DNA of 64,000 bases from Acinetobacter radioresistens DSM 6976 = NBRC 102413 = CIP 103788 (GCF_006757745.1 NZ_AP019740.1:806001-870000), one strand, 5' to 3'. Counted from the first letter of the stretch, positions 1 to 11,397 are shown. Made by a program: numbers and translations. The notes: generated by a model not told the origin, from the sequence alone.

Positions 1-3000
1 TTGACTATAGATACTATTACGACAGTAGAGCTGAATGTGGTGATCAATGCCGATGGCAGTGCCACTCTCAGCGGTACCACCGAACCGGGTGCCAGTGTAA
101 CGGTACGGGGCCCGGATGGAGCAGCAGTGCCGGTCACTGTGACGCCAGATGGCAGCATCAGTGGCAGCATTGCTGCGCCAGCTCTCACCGGTAACTACAC
201 CGCCACCGCGACCGATATTAATGGCAACACTGCCACCGATACCGCGACCGCAACAGATAGCACGCCACCAGCCGTAGAGCTGAATGTGGTGATCAATGCT
301 GATGGCAGTGCCACTCTCAGCGGTACCACCGAACCGGGTGCCAGTGTAACCGTACGGGGCCCGGATGGAGCAGCAGTGCCGGTCACAGTGACGCCAGATG
401 GCAGCATCAGTGGCAGCATTGCCGCGCCAGCTCTCGCCGGTAACTACACCGCCACCGCAACCGATATTAATGGCAACATTGCCACCGATACCGCGACTGC
501 AATAGATAATATTGCACCAATTCCTGGAAGCCTGAGTCTGGCAGATTTCTCCGATACAGGCATCAGCCTCTCTGATGGAATCAGTAATGACAATACATTT
601 AATTTGACATTAACGGGTCAGGAAACAGGTTCTACCGTGGTCTACCAGATTTCTGCGGATGGCGGAAATACCTGGGTGGCAACAACAGCCGCACAGACTG
701 GAGTCGCAGATAACACCTATCAATACAGAGCTGTCGTGACTGATGTTAATGGCAACAGCAGTATAACTAATGCGGTAGGCGTTACTATAGATACTATCAC
801 TACGGTTACTGCGCGCTTTGCTTTAGATTCAGATAATGGCAATCCAGATCCGACGACTGTCATTGTGAGTGGCACAGCAGAGGTAGGATCTACTGTTACT
901 TTAACCACAACTACAGGTGTAGCAATTTTAGATAATCTGGGCAATCCTGTTAGTACGATAGTAGGTTCAACCGGCACCTATACATTTAATGTTCCGACAG
1001 CTTCCGTAGCGGATAACCAGCTGCTTAGCGTGAATTCTACAGATATTGCCGGAAACGTTGCTACAGACCCAGTAAGAATAGATTTGACACCACCAAATGC
1101 CATAGATGATGTCGTAAACCTGGACATTGTAAGTCAGATCACTACAGTCTATCCCGAAGTGACCGATACAGATGTTCAGGTATTGGGTTTATTAGAGTCG
1201 GATAATGGCACTGACAATGGTGTGACTGTAATTGTAGGACCTGATCAATTTGGTGTACTCAATATTGAAATAAGCCAAACTGCACTCGCCGCAGTTGCAG
1301 ATGCCTTCCGGTTAGATATTGTTGATGCAAATGGTAATGTTGTCTATTCTGCAGTAACACAAAACTCGCTATTAGGTGATGTTCTTGGTTTAAATGTCTT
1401 AGGTGTAACAGGAGATAATACTTTAACTGCTACAGTCAGAGGCTTGCAACCAGGTACATATCGTGTTGTGGTTCGTAATGACGAGAGTACATTAACTGAC
1501 TTGCTAGATTCAGATAATAGTGGTGGAGTATCTTTACAAGAGCTTGGAAATTCAGGCGTCATTTTAGGGCCTGAAAATCAGACGCTGGTACTCAATACAG
1601 TTTCTAATGCATTAGGTCCAGTTTTAGGGCCAACAGTTACTACGCTGTTATCTCCTGTTTTAACTACATTGAATGGTTTGCCAGTTGATGAGATTATTAA
1701 TCCATTAGTCACTATTTTGAATAATGTTGCTGCTACCGGATTACTCAATACAGTCTTGAGTTCACTAGCAGATGCTCTTTTAAGTAATACACTTACACTA
1801 TTGCAAGCTACTGATATTACGACCCAGCTTACCGAAACCGATTTTGCTAATGAAGCCTTAACAGGTGGTAATGTGATTACAGGTGCGGGTAGCAGTAACG
1901 GCGGTACAGATGATGCACAGGGAGGTGTAATTACTCAGGTACAAATTGCTGATGGACCTATCGTAGTCATTCCATCAAATGGAAGCAATATTACAGTCGA
2001 AGGACTATATGGTGTACTTACCATTAATTCGTCAGGAGCCTATACTTATACAGCTTATGGAGATCCAGCGTCTATAGGCGGTTCTGAAGTATTTACTTAT
2101 ACATTATCTGATGGAAATACAGTAGATACAGCAAAACTTACTATTAACATTGCAGATACTTCTACAACAGCCCCTAGAGTTACTTTAGTTAATGATACGG
2201 GTAACAGTAATACTGACCTGATCACCCAAGATGGTCGCATCGCGGTGACCGCAGATCCGGATGTGAACACAGTAGTGGTAAGGTATACATCTGCTTCCGG
2301 TACTGGAGTGAACGTCAATGCCGTGTATGACACCGCAACTGGCAGGTGGATTGCTACGCCTCCAGCTGGTTTTGCAGATGGTACTTATAATGTGACGGCT
2401 ACCGTAACAGACACTACCAATCATGCGAATACCTCTTCTTTAGGTAATATTACTCTAGATACTACACCGCCAGTAGTTACAATCGTAGGTGCAGGCGATA
2501 ATGTAGGTAATATTCAAGGCAATATTTATTCTGGTGCGATTACTGATGATAATACGCCAACAATCTTTGGCAGGGCAGCGCCGAACAGTACCATTACGCT
2601 TATTCAGGACGGTGTAACAATAACTACGCCAATTACTGTAGATGCTAGTGGTAACTGGAGTTATACGCCTGCCACAGCGCTGTCTTCATCTGCGACCGGT
2701 GTAAATCATACTTGGCAGGCTAGAGTAACAGATACGGCAGGTAATATTACAACTGCTAACTTTAACTTGAATATTATTGGCCAGGTTGCACCTGTTGCAG
2801 CTGTTAACAGTAATGCTCTACTGGGCGTTGTAGGCGCAGATGTAGCAGGTCTGATTGATTTAAATCAGCAACTATTTGCAGCGGCAGATGCAAATGGCGA
2901 TTTAAGAAGAGTAGAAATTACATTAAATTCTGCAGTATCACTGGGTGGAGAGAATTTTAGCTTCTCAACAGGGTTACGTAATCTGTTTGGTTATAATGTT

Positions 3001-3822
3001 ACTACTCAAAGTAGCACTGTGTTAGGACGTCCAGCTCGTATTACAATTGAAGCTGCACAAGGGCAGGTATTTGATAATCAGGAAATTAATGAATTCTTGG
3101 CATCAGTCAAATTATCGGGTGGTTTGCTGGGAGGCATCTTAAATCTGAATTTACTGAATAATTTGAATGTGGTTGCTACAGATAGCCAAGGCTCATCTAC
3201 CTCATATAGCCGAGGTGAGATCGCAAGTGTAGATCTGTTGGGCGGTCTACTTTCAGGAAGCGCTTCACCGATTGTTGAGGGTAATGCTAATGCCAATATC
3301 TTGGGTAATAGCAATAGTACTGTATCTCAGCGCCTCTATGGTTATGATGGAAATGATACGTTAAATGGCGGTTCAGGAAATGATATCCTGCGAGGTGGTA
3401 ATGGTGATGATACTTTAAATGCAGGGGCAGGTAATGATTATATTAATGGTGGTGCAGGCAATGACACTATTACTGGTGGCTCAGGCGCTGATACTGTAGT
3501 GTTTGATTTACTGGTTGCCGCTAATGCAACAGGCGGTAATGGTACTGATACCTGGACAGACTTCCATGTAGGTAATATTCGTACCGATAACCAGGCTGAC
3601 CGGATTGATGTGTCAGATCTGCTAGGAGGCGAGGTTAATGCTAATAATCTGGGACAATATATCCAGCTAAACTATAATTCAACGTCATCAACTGTAACCT
3701 TGTCCATCGACCGGGATGGAACCGGAACTACTTTTATTGCCACTCCATTATTACAGCTGACCAATCAGCCAAGTGCCATTACATTGGATGAACTGTTACA
3801 GAATGGCCAAATTATTTTCTAA
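1..3822 (+). CDS. Bap-like giant RTX adhesin, C-terminal part (5' end outside window)
   Basis: This is the 3' part of a large secreted biofilm-associated adhesin. The reading frame is open at base 1, so the TTG there is probably an internal codon. Residues 9-91 and 92-174 are two nearly identical 83-residue Ig-like repeats (249-bp DNA period), followed by more diverged Ig-like modules, a Bap-type linker (about 365-640) and a VCBS-like module (about 640-720). Residues about 1112-1167 carry glycine/aspartate nonapeptides of the RTX calcium-binding type ([16 protein letters not shown]). The C-terminal 100 residues resemble a type I secretion signal region. RTX repeats and a C-terminal signal imply export by a type I system and attachment at the cell surface, but no such exporter is in this window. 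A strong terminator follows the stop codon. Confidence 0.93.
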   Translation: MTIDTITTVELNVVINADGSATLSGTTEPGASVTVRGPDGAAVPVTVTPDGSISGSIAAPALTGNYTATATDINGNTATDTATATDSTPPAVELNVVINADGSATLSGTTEPGASVTVRGPDGAAVPVTVTPDGSISGSIAAPALAGNYTATATDINGNIATDTATAIDNIAPIPGSLSLADFSDTGISLSDGISNDNTFNLTLTGQETGSTVVYQISADGGNTWVATTAAQTGVADNTYQYRAVVTDVNGNSSITNAVGVTIDTITTVTARFALDSDNGNPDPTTVIVSGTAEVGSTVTLTTTTGVAILDNLGNPVSTIVGSTGTYTFNVPTASVADNQLLSVNSTDIAGNVATDPVRIDLTPPNAIDDVVNLDIVSQITTVYPEVTDTDVQVLGLLESDNGTDNGVTVIVGPDQFGVLNIEISQTALAAVADAFRLDIVDANGNVVYSAVTQNSLLGDVLGLNVLGVTGDNTLTATVRGLQPGTYRVVVRNDESTLTDLLDSDNSGGVSLQELGNSGVILGPENQTLVLNTVSNALGPVLGPTVTTLLSPVLTTLNGLPVDEIINPLVTILNNVAATGLLNTVLSSLADALLSNTLTLLQATDITTQLTETDFANEALTGGNVITGAGSSNGGTDDAQGGVITQVQIADGPIVVIPSNGSNITVEGLYGVLTINSSGAYTYTAYGDPASIGGSEVFTYTLSDGNTVDTAKLTINIADTSTTAPRVTLVNDTGNSNTDLITQDGRIAVTADPDVNTVVVRYTSASGTGVNVNAVYDTATGRWIATPPAGFADGTYNVTATVTDTTNHANTSSLGNITLDTTPPVVTIVGAGDNVGNIQGNIYSGAITDDNTPTIFGRAAPNSTITLIQDGVTITTPITVDASGNWSYTPATALSSSATGVNHTWQARVTDTAGNITTANFNLNIIGQVAPVAAVNSNALLGVVGADVAGLIDLNQQLFAAADANGDLRRVEITLNSAVSLGGENFSFSTGLRNLFGYNVTTQSSTVLGRPARITIEAAQGQVFDNQEINEFLASVKLSGGLLGGILNLNLLNNLNVVATDSQGSSTSYSRGEIASVDLLGGLLSGSASPIVEGNANANILGNSNSTVSQRLYGYDGNDTLNGGSGNDILRGGNGDDTLNAGAGNDYINGGAGNDTITGGSGADTVVFDLLVAANATGGNGTDTWTDFHVGNIRTDNQADRIDVSDLLGGEVNANNLGQYIQLNYNSTSSTVTLSIDRDGTGTTFIATPLLQLTNQPSAITLDELLQNGQIIF
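25..522 (+). repeat. Tandem 249-bp coding repeat (two copies) in adhesin
   Basis: Copy 1 runs 25-273 and copy 2 runs 274-522. They differ at only about ten positions until the last 30 bases, where copy 2 diverges into the next module. Repeats this similar usually reflect recent unequal crossing-over, so copy number is likely to vary between strains. More copies may lie upstream of the window. Confidence 0.9.
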
Positions 3823-3836
3823 ATATATAAGGTAAC

Positions 3837-3863
3837 AAAAAAGGACCTTCGGGTCCTTTTTTG
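3837..3863 (+). terminator. Rho-independent terminator of the adhesin gene
   Basis: A GGACC/GGTCC stem closed by a TTCG tetraloop is flanked by a run of A on the left and six T on the right. It lies 15 bases after the adhesin stop codon. Confidence 0.92.
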
Positions 3864-3959
3864 TCTTTAGTTAAAATTTTTTTAAACTTAAGTAATAGTC
3901 TATTTAGAATTTTGAGTTTTCTTATACTTTATAAAGTTATAAATTTTAAGGAGGATATT

Positions 3960-4277
3960 ATTTCTTCTGCACATGAATTATATGGACAGATTTTAGAAGT
4001 TATTAGTCTGATTCCTTGTGGTAAAGTTGCAACTTATGGACAGGTTGCGCGTCTTGCCGGGTTGCCAAAACATGCACGATTAGTCGGCTATATACTCAAA
4101 AATCTGCCTATAGAAACTGATATTCCATGGCATCGCGTAATTAATAGTCAAGGTAGAATTAGCCTAAGTAAATTAAATACACAAGGTCAAAATATACAGT
4201 CCGTTTTATTAATTGAAGAGGGACTGACAGTCATAAATGGAAAGATAAACTTAAAAAAATTTCAGTGGCTACCCTGA
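3960..4277 (+). CDS. Alkyltransferase-like (ATL/YbaZ) DNA repair protein
   Basis: The protein belongs to the MGMT/Ada C-terminal family. Its active-site motif reads PWHRV, with tryptophan in place of the catalytic cysteine of PCHRV, which defines alkyltransferase-like proteins. Family members bind O6-alkylguanine without removing the alkyl group and hand the lesion to nucleotide excision repair. The winged-helix segment with GKVATYGQVARLAG and the arginine finger region (KHARLVG) are present. The start is uncertain. There is no ATG or GTG in frame upstream, while a perfect AAGGAGG lies at 3948-3954, five bases before an ATT codon at 3960. A TTG at 3912 is the alternative but has no clear ribosome binding site. 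The open frame extends back to 3861, into the preceding terminator. Confidence 0.82.
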   Translation: MSSAHELYGQILEVISLIPCGKVATYGQVARLAGLPKHARLVGYILKNLPIETDIPWHRVINSQGRISLSKLNTQGQNIQSVLLIEEGLTVINGKINLKKFQWLP

Positions 4278-4364
4278 ATTTCCAAATCAACTTAAGATCC
4301 CCAATTCTCTCTGTCTGGAAATTAGCAAGATAAAAATTAATATACAGTCTCTATCAGATGCGGA

Positions 4365-4986
4365 TTAAAATTCATTTAAAAATGCTATTAAAGATGAAAC
4401 GTTATCTGACTGTAGTCGCCCGCGTATTTTTAATAACTGCTTTTCGTCCATATCATAAAGCTTAAGGGAAAGCAGCTTCTGGATGTCTTCTTGAGAAAAA
4501 CGGTATTTAATAATTCGTGCAGGTACACCACCGACAACTGCATAAGGTGGAACATCTTTAGTTACTACAGCACCTGTTGCTATTACTGCGCCTTCTCCCA
4601 ATTTTACACCTTGCATAATCATGGCACGGCTACCAATCCAGCAACCGTCACTAATAATTGTATCTCCTGCTGGCACAAAACTACGGGTATCAAAGGGAAA
4701 CACTGAAATCCATTCTGTACGGTGTAGCTGATTACCCCCCCATCATAATGACACTTTCAGCACCAAAGCAGACAAAATTACCAATATAAAGCTGATCAAT
4801 CGGTTTATCTGGGGTAGCAGGTTTATCATGAAGATAACGCACTACACAACGTTCAAACCCTTGATCCCAATAGGCTGAGTAATAACTATAATTGCCTTTA
4901 ATATGAATATTCGGATTCTTTACTGTCTTCGAGATGAATTCGAACTCACACCAGTGTTTAACCGGAGAGTTGATCAGCTGATCCAT
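4365..4986 (-). pseudogene. CatB-type hexapeptide acetyltransferase, frameshifted
   Basis: Two minus-strand reading frames together make one xenobiotic (CatB/Vat-like) O-acetyltransferase of about 205 residues. The N-terminal part (84 residues) is read from 4986 and stops at 4730. The C-terminal part carries hexapeptide-repeat turns ([27 protein letters not shown]) and the usual tail. The break is at seven consecutive C on the plus strand (4735-4741; G on the coding strand). Removing one G restores a continuous frame reading [12 protein letters not shown] into VFPFDTRSF, which matches the family. The cause could be a disabling mutation, a phase-variable G tract or a sequencing error. Confidence 0.85.
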
Positions 4987-5066
4987 AAGAAAAATTAAAT
5001 ACTGAAGAGCAGCAGATTATATCTGAAAAATTTTAAAATTTGAGATGAGCGAAAATAATATTGTCA

Positions 5067-5093
5067 ATAAAAAGCCCCTGATGAAAGGGGCTT
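5067..5093 (-). terminator. Terminator downstream of greA
   Basis: The stem AAGCCCC/GGGGCTT has an eight-base loop. On the minus strand it is followed by a T run, 19 bases beyond the greA stop codon. Confidence 0.85.
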
Positions 5094-5111
5094 CATGTGT
5101 ATCGTGTTTGA

Positions 5112-5588
5112 CTAAATATATTCAACACTCACAATTTCATATTCTACTTCACCTTGAGGCGTAACAATTTTTGCTTCATCACCTTCGCTTTTGCCTAAAA
5201 GTCCGCGTGCAATAGGTGAGTTCACAGAAATTTTATTAATTTTAAAGTCAGCTTCATCATCACCAACGATTTTATAAGTTTTCTGTTCTTCAGTATCAAG
5301 ATTTTCAATAGTTACTGTTACACCGAAAACTACACGGCCATTCTGCTCAAGATCTTTAATATCGATAACCTGAGCTGCACCCAGTTTACCTTCAATGTCC
5401 TGAATACGACCTTCACAGAAACCTTGCTGTTCACGTGCAGCGTGATATTCTGCATTTTCTTTCAAGTCGCCATGTTCACGTGCTTCTGCAATCGCTGCTG
5501 TAATACGTGGACGTTCTACAGTTTTAAGCTGGTGTAATTCTTTCTCTAAGGCAGTTTTGCCTTCAGGGGTCATAGGATAACGTTGCAT
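5112..5588 (-). CDS. greA: Transcription elongation factor GreA
   Basis: GreA binds in the secondary channel of RNA polymerase and stimulates cleavage of backtracked RNA. The 158-residue length is standard. The N-terminal coiled coil carries the acidic tip region ([14 protein letters not shown]), and the C-terminal half is the FKBP-like GreA/GreB domain ([11 protein letters not shown]). The longer frame to 5600 was not used, because the start at 5588 gives the canonical [11 protein letters not shown]-terminus with GAGGGA seven bases upstream. It follows carB in the same direction, but a terminator lies between them, so it probably has its own promoter. A paralogue, greB, is at 55.6 kb. Confidence 0.97.
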   Translation of the reverse strand: MQRYPMTPEGKTALEKELHQLKTVERPRITAAIAEAREHGDLKENAEYHAAREQQGFCEGRIQDIEGKLGAAQVIDIKDLEQNGRVVFGVTVTIENLDTEEQKTYKIVGDDEADFKINKISVNSPIARGLLGKSEGDEAKIVTPQGEVEYEIVSVEYI

Positions 5589-5631
5589 GTTGTCCCTCAA
5601 AAGTCAGTGGAAGGATGTAAAATATATAAAT

Positions 5632-5663
5632 AAAAAAAAGCCCGCCACCAAGAAGGTAGCGGG
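5632..5663 (-). terminator. Terminator downstream of carB
   Basis: A nine-base stem, CCCGCTACC/GGTGGCGGG with one G-T pair, is followed on the minus strand by eight T. It lies between the carB stop and the greA ribosome binding site. Confidence 0.9.
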
Positions 5664-5679
5664 ACTTCTTGGAAGCGAA

Positions 5680-8600
5680 TTAACCTTTAGTTAGGTCTTG
5701 CAAACGATATACATCCATTGGCAATTTAATTGCTAGAGCTTGGCATACAGCGTCCGCACCATTCAATGTAGTTGTATTATACACTTTACCTTGAAGTGCT
5801 GAACGACGGATCGAGAATGAGTCTTCTTGTGCCTTTTTGCCTTCAGTCGTATTAATGACAAGGTGGATTTCACCGTTTTTGATACGGTCCACAATGTTAG
5901 GACGACCTTCAGTCACTTTATTCACGCGTTCACATTCAAGACCAGCTTCGCTAATCACTTTAAATGTACCATCAGTCGCAAGAATCTTGAAGCCTAGGTC
6001 AATTAATTGTTTCGCAATACCGACAGCACGCGGTTTATCTGAGTCCCGTACAGAGATGAATGCATGTTTCACTTCGCCTTCAGTTGGAAGACCAGGTAAA
6101 CGTTCATTTGCACCTAGCACTGCTTTATAGAATGCTTCACCAAAAGTTTTACCCACACCCATCACTTCACCTGTCGATTTCATCTCAGGGCCAAGGATCG
6201 GGTCAACACCAGGGAATTTGTTGAATGGGAACACGGCTTCTTTTACAGAGAAGTGCTCAGGGATAATCTCAGCCGTGAAGCCTTGTGACTCAAGAGATTG
6301 ACCTGCCATACAACGTGCAGCGACTTTCGCTAAAGATTCGCCGATACACTTAGAAACGAAAGGCACTGTACGTGATGCACGTGGGTTCACTTCCAGGATG
6401 TAAACATCGTCGCCTTTCACCGCAAACTGTACGTTCATTAAACCGATTACGCCAAGCTCTTTCGCCATCGCGATGGTTTGACGGCGCATTTCGTCCTGTA
6501 CTTCGTTTGATAACGAGTACGGAGGAATAGAACATGCTGAGTCACCTGAGTGAATTCCCGCTTGTTCAATATGCTGCATGATCCCGCCGATCACAACGTC
6601 TTTACCGTCAGACACGCAGTCAACGTCAACTTCAATTGCGTCATCCAGGAAGCGGTCAAGCAGAACTGGCGCTTCGTTAGATGCCTGAACCGCATCACGT
6701 AAGTAGCGTTTGAGTTCTTCGTCGTTGTATACGATTTCCATCGCACGGCCACCAAGAACGTAAGAAGGACGTACCACAAGCGGGTAGCCGACTTTCGCTG
6801 CTTCAGCCATACCTTCTTCAGCAGATTTTACGATACTGTTGTTTGGTTGACGTAGTTGCAGACGTTGAATCATTTGCTGGAAACGTTCACGGTCTTCTGC
6901 ACGGTCAATCGCGTCAGGTGATGTGCCGATAATTGGCGCACCCGCTTCTTCTAAAGCACGAGCCAATTTAAGCGGCGTTTGACCACCGTATTGTACGATG
7001 ATGCCTTTAGGCTTCTCTGTACGAACGATTTCAAGTACATCTTCCAAGGTAATCGGTTCGAAGTACAAACGGTCTGATGTGTCATAATCCGTAGAAACAG
7101 TCTCAGGGTTGCAGTTCACCATGATGGTTTCATAGCCATCTTCACGCATTGCAAGCGCCGCGTGTACACAGCAGTAATCGAACTCGATCCCTTGACCAAT
7201 ACGGTTAGGTCCACCGCCGATCACCATAATCTTGTCACGGTTCGATGGGTTAGACTCACACTCTTCATCGTAAGTTGAGTACATGTATGCTGTATCCGAT
7301 TCGAATTCAGCTGCACAGGTATCCACACGTTTGTAAACAGGGGTTACGCCCAGGTTCCAACGGTGTTTACGGAATTGTTTTTGTGAAATACCCATCAAGT
7401 TCGCAATGCGCAGGTCCGATAAACCCTTACGTTTGAATGAACGGATGTTGTCCGCGTTCAAGTCACCGAAACCTAAAGTTTTGATCTGGTTTTCAGTGTT
7501 GATGATGTCTTCGATCTGGACCAGGAACCAGCGGTCGATATTGGTCGCTGCAAATACTTCGTCTAAAGTGAAACCATGACGGAATGCATCCGCTACATAC
7601 CAGATACGCTCTGGACCTGGAACTTTAAGTTCCTGAAGAATCTTCTCGCGTGCACCTTCAGTACCCACTTCGATTTTTTCATCAAAACCAGAAGCGCCCA
7701 CTTCTAATCCACGAAGTGCTTTATTCACAGATTCCTGGAAGTTACGGCCAATGGCCATGACTTCACCGACAGATTTCATCTGAGTTGTTAAAGTCGCGTC
7801 AGCTTGCGGGAATTTTTCGAAGTTGAAACGTGGAACTTTGGTGACGACATAGTCAATTGCTGGTTCGAAAGATGCTGGAGTTGTACCACCAGTAATATCA
7901 TTTTTCAGTTCATCAAGGGTATAGCCAACTGCCAGTTTCGCTGCGATTTTTGCAATCGGGAAACCTGTTGCTTTCGATGCAAGCGCAGAGGAACGTGATA
8001 CACGCGGGTTCATCTCGATGATCACCATACGACCATCTTTTGGATTGATACCAAACTGAACGTTAGAACCACCTGTTTCAACACCAATTTCACGAAGAAC
8101 TGCTAAAGATGCATTACGCATCAATTGGTATTCTTTATCAGTCAATGTTTGTGCAGGTGCAACCGTGATCGAGTCACCGGTGTGTACACCCATTGGATCA
8201 AAGTTTTCGATCGCACATACGATGATACAGTTGTCGTTTTTGTCACGAACAACTTCCATCTCATACTCTTTCCAGCCAATTAAAGACTCATCGATCAATA
8301 ACTGTTTAGTCGGAGAAAGGTCAAAACCGCGTTCACAGATTTCAAGGAATTCTTCGCGGTTATAAGCGATACCGCCACCAGAACCACCCATGGTGAATGA
8401 TGGGCGGATAATCACTGGGAAACCGAAACGAGCTTGAATTTCAAGCGCTTCTTCCATTGACTCTGCAATCGCAGCTTTTGGACACTCAAGACCAATCTTA
8501 CGCATTGCTTGGTCGAACAGTTTACGGTCTTCTGCTTTTTCGATCGCTTCTTTGGTCGCCCCAATCAATTCAACATTATATTTCTCTAATACACCATTTG

Positions 8601-8910
8601 CGTCAAGTGCAAGCGCACAGTTCAACGCAGTTTGACCACCCATGGTTGGAAGGACCGCATCCGGACGCTCTTTCTCAATGATCGCGGCAACAGTCTGCCA
8701 AGTGATTGGCTCGATGTAAGTAGCATCTGCCATTGCAGGGTCGGTCATAATGGTTGCCGGGTTAGAGTTCACCAAAATAACACGGTAGCCTTCTTCACGC
8801 AGCGCTTTACATGCTTGTGCACCTGAATAGTCAAACTCGCATGCCTGACCAATTACAATAGGGCCAGCACCAATAATTAAGATGCTTTTAATATCCGTAC
8901 GTTTAGGCAT
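5680..8910 (-). CDS. carB: Carbamoyl-phosphate synthase, large subunit
   Basis: This subunit makes carbamoyl phosphate from bicarbonate, ammonia and two ATP, feeding arginine and pyrimidine synthesis. Its 1076 residues match the family. Two homologous ATP-grasp halves are visible: each opens with a phosphate-binding segment ([18 protein letters not shown] near residue 13; [16 protein letters not shown] in the second half). Each half also has the glycine-rich lid ([11 protein letters not shown] and [10 protein letters not shown]). The C-terminal 140 residues form the MGS-like allosteric domain that senses nucleotides and ornithine. An AAGGAG lies before the ATG. Only 15 bases separate it from carA, so the two are cotranscribed. 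Confidence 0.99.
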   Translation of the reverse strand: MPKRTDIKSILIIGAGPIVIGQACEFDYSGAQACKALREEGYRVILVNSNPATIMTDPAMADATYIEPITWQTVAAIIEKERPDAVLPTMGGQTALNCALALDANGVLEKYNVELIGATKEAIEKAEDRKLFDQAMRKIGLECPKAAIAESMEEALEIQARFGFPVIIRPSFTMGGSGGGIAYNREEFLEICERGFDLSPTKQLLIDESLIGWKEYEMEVVRDKNDNCIIVCAIENFDPMGVHTGDSITVAPAQTLTDKEYQLMRNASLAVLREIGVETGGSNVQFGINPKDGRMVIIEMNPRVSRSSALASKATGFPIAKIAAKLAVGYTLDELKNDITGGTTPASFEPAIDYVVTKVPRFNFEKFPQADATLTTQMKSVGEVMAIGRNFQESVNKALRGLEVGASGFDEKIEVGTEGAREKILQELKVPGPERIWYVADAFRHGFTLDEVFAATNIDRWFLVQIEDIINTENQIKTLGFGDLNADNIRSFKRKGLSDLRIANLMGISQKQFRKHRWNLGVTPVYKRVDTCAAEFESDTAYMYSTYDEECESNPSNRDKIMVIGGGPNRIGQGIEFDYCCVHAALAMREDGYETIMVNCNPETVSTDYDTSDRLYFEPITLEDVLEIVRTEKPKGIIVQYGGQTPLKLARALEEAGAPIIGTSPDAIDRAEDRERFQQMIQRLQLRQPNNSIVKSAEEGMAEAAKVGYPLVVRPSYVLGGRAMEIVYNDEELKRYLRDAVQASNEAPVLLDRFLDDAIEVDVDCVSDGKDVVIGGIMQHIEQAGIHSGDSACSIPPYSLSNEVQDEMRRQTIAMAKELGVIGLMNVQFAVKGDDVYILEVNPRASRTVPFVSKCIGESLAKVAARCMAGQSLESQGFTAEIIPEHFSVKEAVFPFNKFPGVDPILGPEMKSTGEVMGVGKTFGEAFYKAVLGANERLPGLPTEGEVKHAFISVRDSDKPRAVGIAKQLIDLGFKILATDGTFKVISEAGLECERVNKVTEGRPNIVDRIKNGEIHLVINTTEGKKAQEDSFSIRRSALQGKVYNTTTLNGADAVCQALAIKLPMDVYRLQDLTKG

Positions 8911-8925
8911 TATTTCGCTCCTTAA

Positions 8926-10065
8926 TTACTTCTTAGATGCTTCGATAAGTTCAATGAAATGATCAAACAGCGGTGCGCAATCATGCGGACCAGGACTCGC
9001 TTCAGGATGTCCTTGGAAACTGAAAGCCGGTTTATCAGTACGATGAATACCTTGGTTTGTACCATCAAACAGCGAACGGTGAGTTACACGTAACACTTCA
9101 GGTAAGGTACTTTCATCTACCGCAAAACCGTGGTTCTGCGAAGTGATCATCACTGTACCATCTTCAATATTCTGTACAGGATGGTTGGCGCCATGGTGAC
9201 CATGACCCATCTTGAGGGTAGCTGCTCCACTTGCAAGAGCCAGAATTTGATGCCCTAAACAGATACCGAAGACCGGTAGTGTAGTTGTTTCGACAATAGT
9301 TTTTACAGCTTTAATTGCATAACCGCATGCAGCCGGGTCACCTGGTCCATTGGACAGGAAAACGCCATCAGGATTAAGTGCCAGTACTTTTTCAACAGGG
9401 GTCTGAGCAGGTACAACGGTCAATTTACAGCCGCGATCTGCAAGCATACGCAAGATGTTGGTTTTGACACCATAGTCATATGCTACTACATGATATTTTA
9501 ATTCAGGCTGGGTAAAGCCTTGACCTAATGCCCATGAGCCTTCGGTCCATTCAAAACCTTCTGGATCACAGCACTCTTTTGCCAGGTCTAGACCTTCAAG
9601 ACCGCCAAAAGCCCGCGCTTTTTCTAATGCTTCTTCAGCAGTAATATTTTCACCTGCAAGAATACAGCCATTCTGCGCGCCCTTATCCCGCAAGATACGG
9701 GTCAGTTTGCGGGTATCAATATCTGCAATCGCAACAACATTATTCTGCTCAAGATATTCACCAAGAGACATATCTGCACGGAAGTTGCTATGTAATAAAG
9801 GCAGGTCGCGAATAATCAGGCCATTGGCCCAGACTTTCTGAATACGGCCGGACTCGGCATCTTCAGCATTACAGCCAGTATTGCCAATATGAGGATAAGT
9901 TAATGTCACAAGCTGTTGTGCATAACTTGGGTCAGTCAAAATTTCTTGATAGCCAGTCATGGCGGTGTTAAAAACGACTTCACCAGTCGTACAACCCGAT
10001 GCACCGATAGACTTACCTTTAAAGATAGTTCCGTCTGCAAGGGCTAAAATGGCGGGGATGCTCAA
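8926..10065 (-). CDS. carA: Carbamoyl-phosphate synthase, small (glutaminase) subunit
   Basis: The 379-residue glutamine amidotransferase supplies ammonia to CarB through an internal tunnel. The N-terminal CPSase_sm domain is followed by a class I glutaminase domain with the nucleophile Cys269 in GICLGHQ and the His-x-Glu pair near the C-terminus ([10 protein letters not shown]). The best start is a TTG at 10065, giving [12 protein letters not shown], with AGGAG seven bases upstream; no ATG fits. The leader holds a long hairpin that may act as an attenuator (10096-10163). Confidence 0.98.
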   Translation of the reverse strand: MSIPAILALADGTIFKGKSIGASGCTTGEVVFNTAMTGYQEILTDPSYAQQLVTLTYPHIGNTGCNAEDAESGRIQKVWANGLIIRDLPLLHSNFRADMSLGEYLEQNNVVAIADIDTRKLTRILRDKGAQNGCILAGENITAEEALEKARAFGGLEGLDLAKECCDPEGFEWTEGSWALGQGFTQPELKYHVVAYDYGVKTNILRMLADRGCKLTVVPAQTPVEKVLALNPDGVFLSNGPGDPAACGYAIKAVKTIVETTTLPVFGICLGHQILALASGAATLKMGHGHHGANHPVQNIEDGTVMITSQNHGFAVDESTLPEVLRVTHRSLFDGTNQGIHRTDKPAFSFQGHPEASPGPHDCAPLFDHFIELIEASKK

Positions 10066-10395
10066 ACCAAAGCTCCTGAATTTTAGGCTGTAAAAAAGCG
10101 AGTAGACATAAAAAAAGGGTGGCTGTCTAAAAAAAACACGCCCTCCTTTTGGTCTGCTCGCTTGTAACTTAACAGCGTATTGTACGCATGAAGAGTCTAA
10201 AAGTCCACGCTAATTATAATGTTTATATCAGATAGGGAGCTTGTAACTTCAAATAAACACAAGCGCAAGCCTTCCATGAGAAAAGAATGAGAGAGCAAGC
10301 AAGATTTTTAATAATTGTCAGACAATAAATAGATCATTTTTTATTCAATAAATTAAGATGATTTTATAATTTTCATCAAAGCAGGGAATATTATT
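10066..10395. other. Divergent intergenic region carA / 10396 gene
   Basis: This 330-base gap carries the carAB leader hairpin in its left third. The rest is AT-rich and should hold the divergent promoters. No short gene with a convincing start was found. Confidence 0.6.
10096..10163 (-). promoter_or_regulatory. Hairpin leader of carAB, candidate attenuator
   Basis: On the minus strand, arms at 10163-10152 and 10107-10096 form a 12-base stem with one C-A mismatch, and the downstream arm runs into six T. The 44-base loop holds a Shine-Dalgarno-like AAAGGAGGG, an eight-T run, and a second T7 run after CCACCC. This looks like one or two Rho-independent terminators placed before the carA start, the usual layout of pyrimidine-responsive attenuation. 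The regulatory role is inference. Confidence 0.55.
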
Positions 10396-10788
10396 ATGAC
10401 TAATTCTTCTCAGAAAGCTAAAAAAGCAGCTCAGCCATTGGCTAAAGAACAAAAGAATGAAGTAATTGAGACTACACCAGTTGTCAACACAGCATCAGAA
10501 GCGTTAACACAGCAGGAGCCTGCGCGTGAATCCAACCAGGCGTTATGGGCGCGTTTAGAGTCATTAAAAAGTCAACTAACCTTTTCGGGCCAAGAAATTT
10601 CTGAATTAAAAAATCTGGTTAAAAGTGAATTTACTCATCTGGTGGATGAGCTTGCCAAATTAAGCCAAGATTTGAAAGCAGACATCAGCCAGATTTCATT
10701 AAAACATAAAGAAAACCTTACCGAGACATTTAAACGCTCTAAAGCAAATGCTGTTGAAGTGTGGAATAAGGTTCAGCGTCATAATTAA
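10396..10788 (+). CDS. Hypothetical coiled-coil protein
   Basis: I do not recognise this 130-residue protein as a named family. Residues 1-50 are a low-complexity Lys/Ala/Gln/Glu-rich segment that looks disordered. Residues about 50-125 are strongly heptad-like (LWARLESLKSQLTF, LKNLVKSEFTHLVDELAKL), suggesting a long coiled coil. There is no signal peptide or membrane segment, so it is probably cytoplasmic. AGGGAA precedes the ATG, and a clear terminator follows at 10803, so it is a single-gene unit. It may be a small DNA- or membrane-associated structural protein, but nothing in the sequence fixes a function. Confidence 0.75.
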   Translation: MTNSSQKAKKAAQPLAKEQKNEVIETTPVVNTASEALTQQEPARESNQALWARLESLKSQLTFSGQEISELKNLVKSEFTHLVDELAKLSQDLKADISQISLKHKENLTETFKRSKANAVEVWNKVQRHN

Positions 10789-10802
10789 GTTGAATAAATA
10801 AT

Positions 10803-10830
10803 AAAAAAGTGAGTATAAACTCACTTTTTT
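10803..10830. terminator. Bidirectional terminator
   Basis: AAAAAAGTGAGT and ACTCACTTTTTT form a perfect 12-base stem around ATAA. It serves the coiled-coil gene on the plus strand and the DOMON-like gene on the minus strand. Confidence 0.93.
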
Positions 10831-10848
10831 AAATTATTACTGGAAGTT

Positions 10849-11385
10849 TCAAAACTGATGTAGCCAGTCACGCTTATTATGAAAATCTGGTTGCGGGCTA
10901 CTATGCTGCATAGCGAAATAATGTACTTCTTGTGAAGTCTTAAGTACTGCCGACAAGCCAAGATATAAATCTGACCACTTCAATTCATGGTCTGCCATAA
11001 ACCGTCCCAGATCCAGACTCACATTTAAACCATAATGTGTCCGCTTGAGCTGATTTAACTCAATATCATAAGCTGGTTTTGGAGGAATATCTTCCGGATA
11101 GCGATACTCTTCGAACTGGTAGGCTTGCCAAGCTTCAGAAGGGGAAAGGTTAATTTCCCGATAAAAATCTTGATCTTTTACACCAATGAAAATTTCATAA
11201 CAGGTATTTTCCCATAGATAGTCACGGCGTGGATTTGATGCGACTTTATCTGGCCAAAGGATTAGCTGGTTTGGGTCACTAATCCAGAAACCGATATTTA
11301 AAGAAGCCTGATCTTGCTGTTCAACTGCACCTACCAAGGAAATAGCAGAAAACCTTTTAAAAGGATTAAGTTCGTAACTAGCCAT
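10849..11385 (-). CDS. DOMON-like / family 9 carbohydrate-binding-like domain protein
   Basis: The 178-residue protein has the beta-sandwich pattern of DOMON-like domain proteins, with the conserved block around LWENTCYEIFIGVKDQDFYREINLSPS, which resembles the CBM9-type ligand-binding face. There is no signal peptide, so it is likely cytoplasmic. DOMON domains bind haem or sugars in other proteins; the ligand here is unknown. It starts 12 bases beyond the yhbY stop, so the two are probably cotranscribed from the promoter that diverges from rlmE. Confidence 0.75.
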   Translation of the reverse strand: MASYELNPFKRFSAISLVGAVEQQDQASLNIGFWISDPNQLILWPDKVASNPRRDYLWENTCYEIFIGVKDQDFYREINLSPSEAWQAYQFEEYRYPEDIPPKPAYDIELNQLKRTHYGLNVSLDLGRFMADHELKWSDLYLGLSAVLKTSQEVHYFAMQHSSPQPDFHNKRDWLHQF

Positions 11386-11397
11386 AAGAGAAAATGA

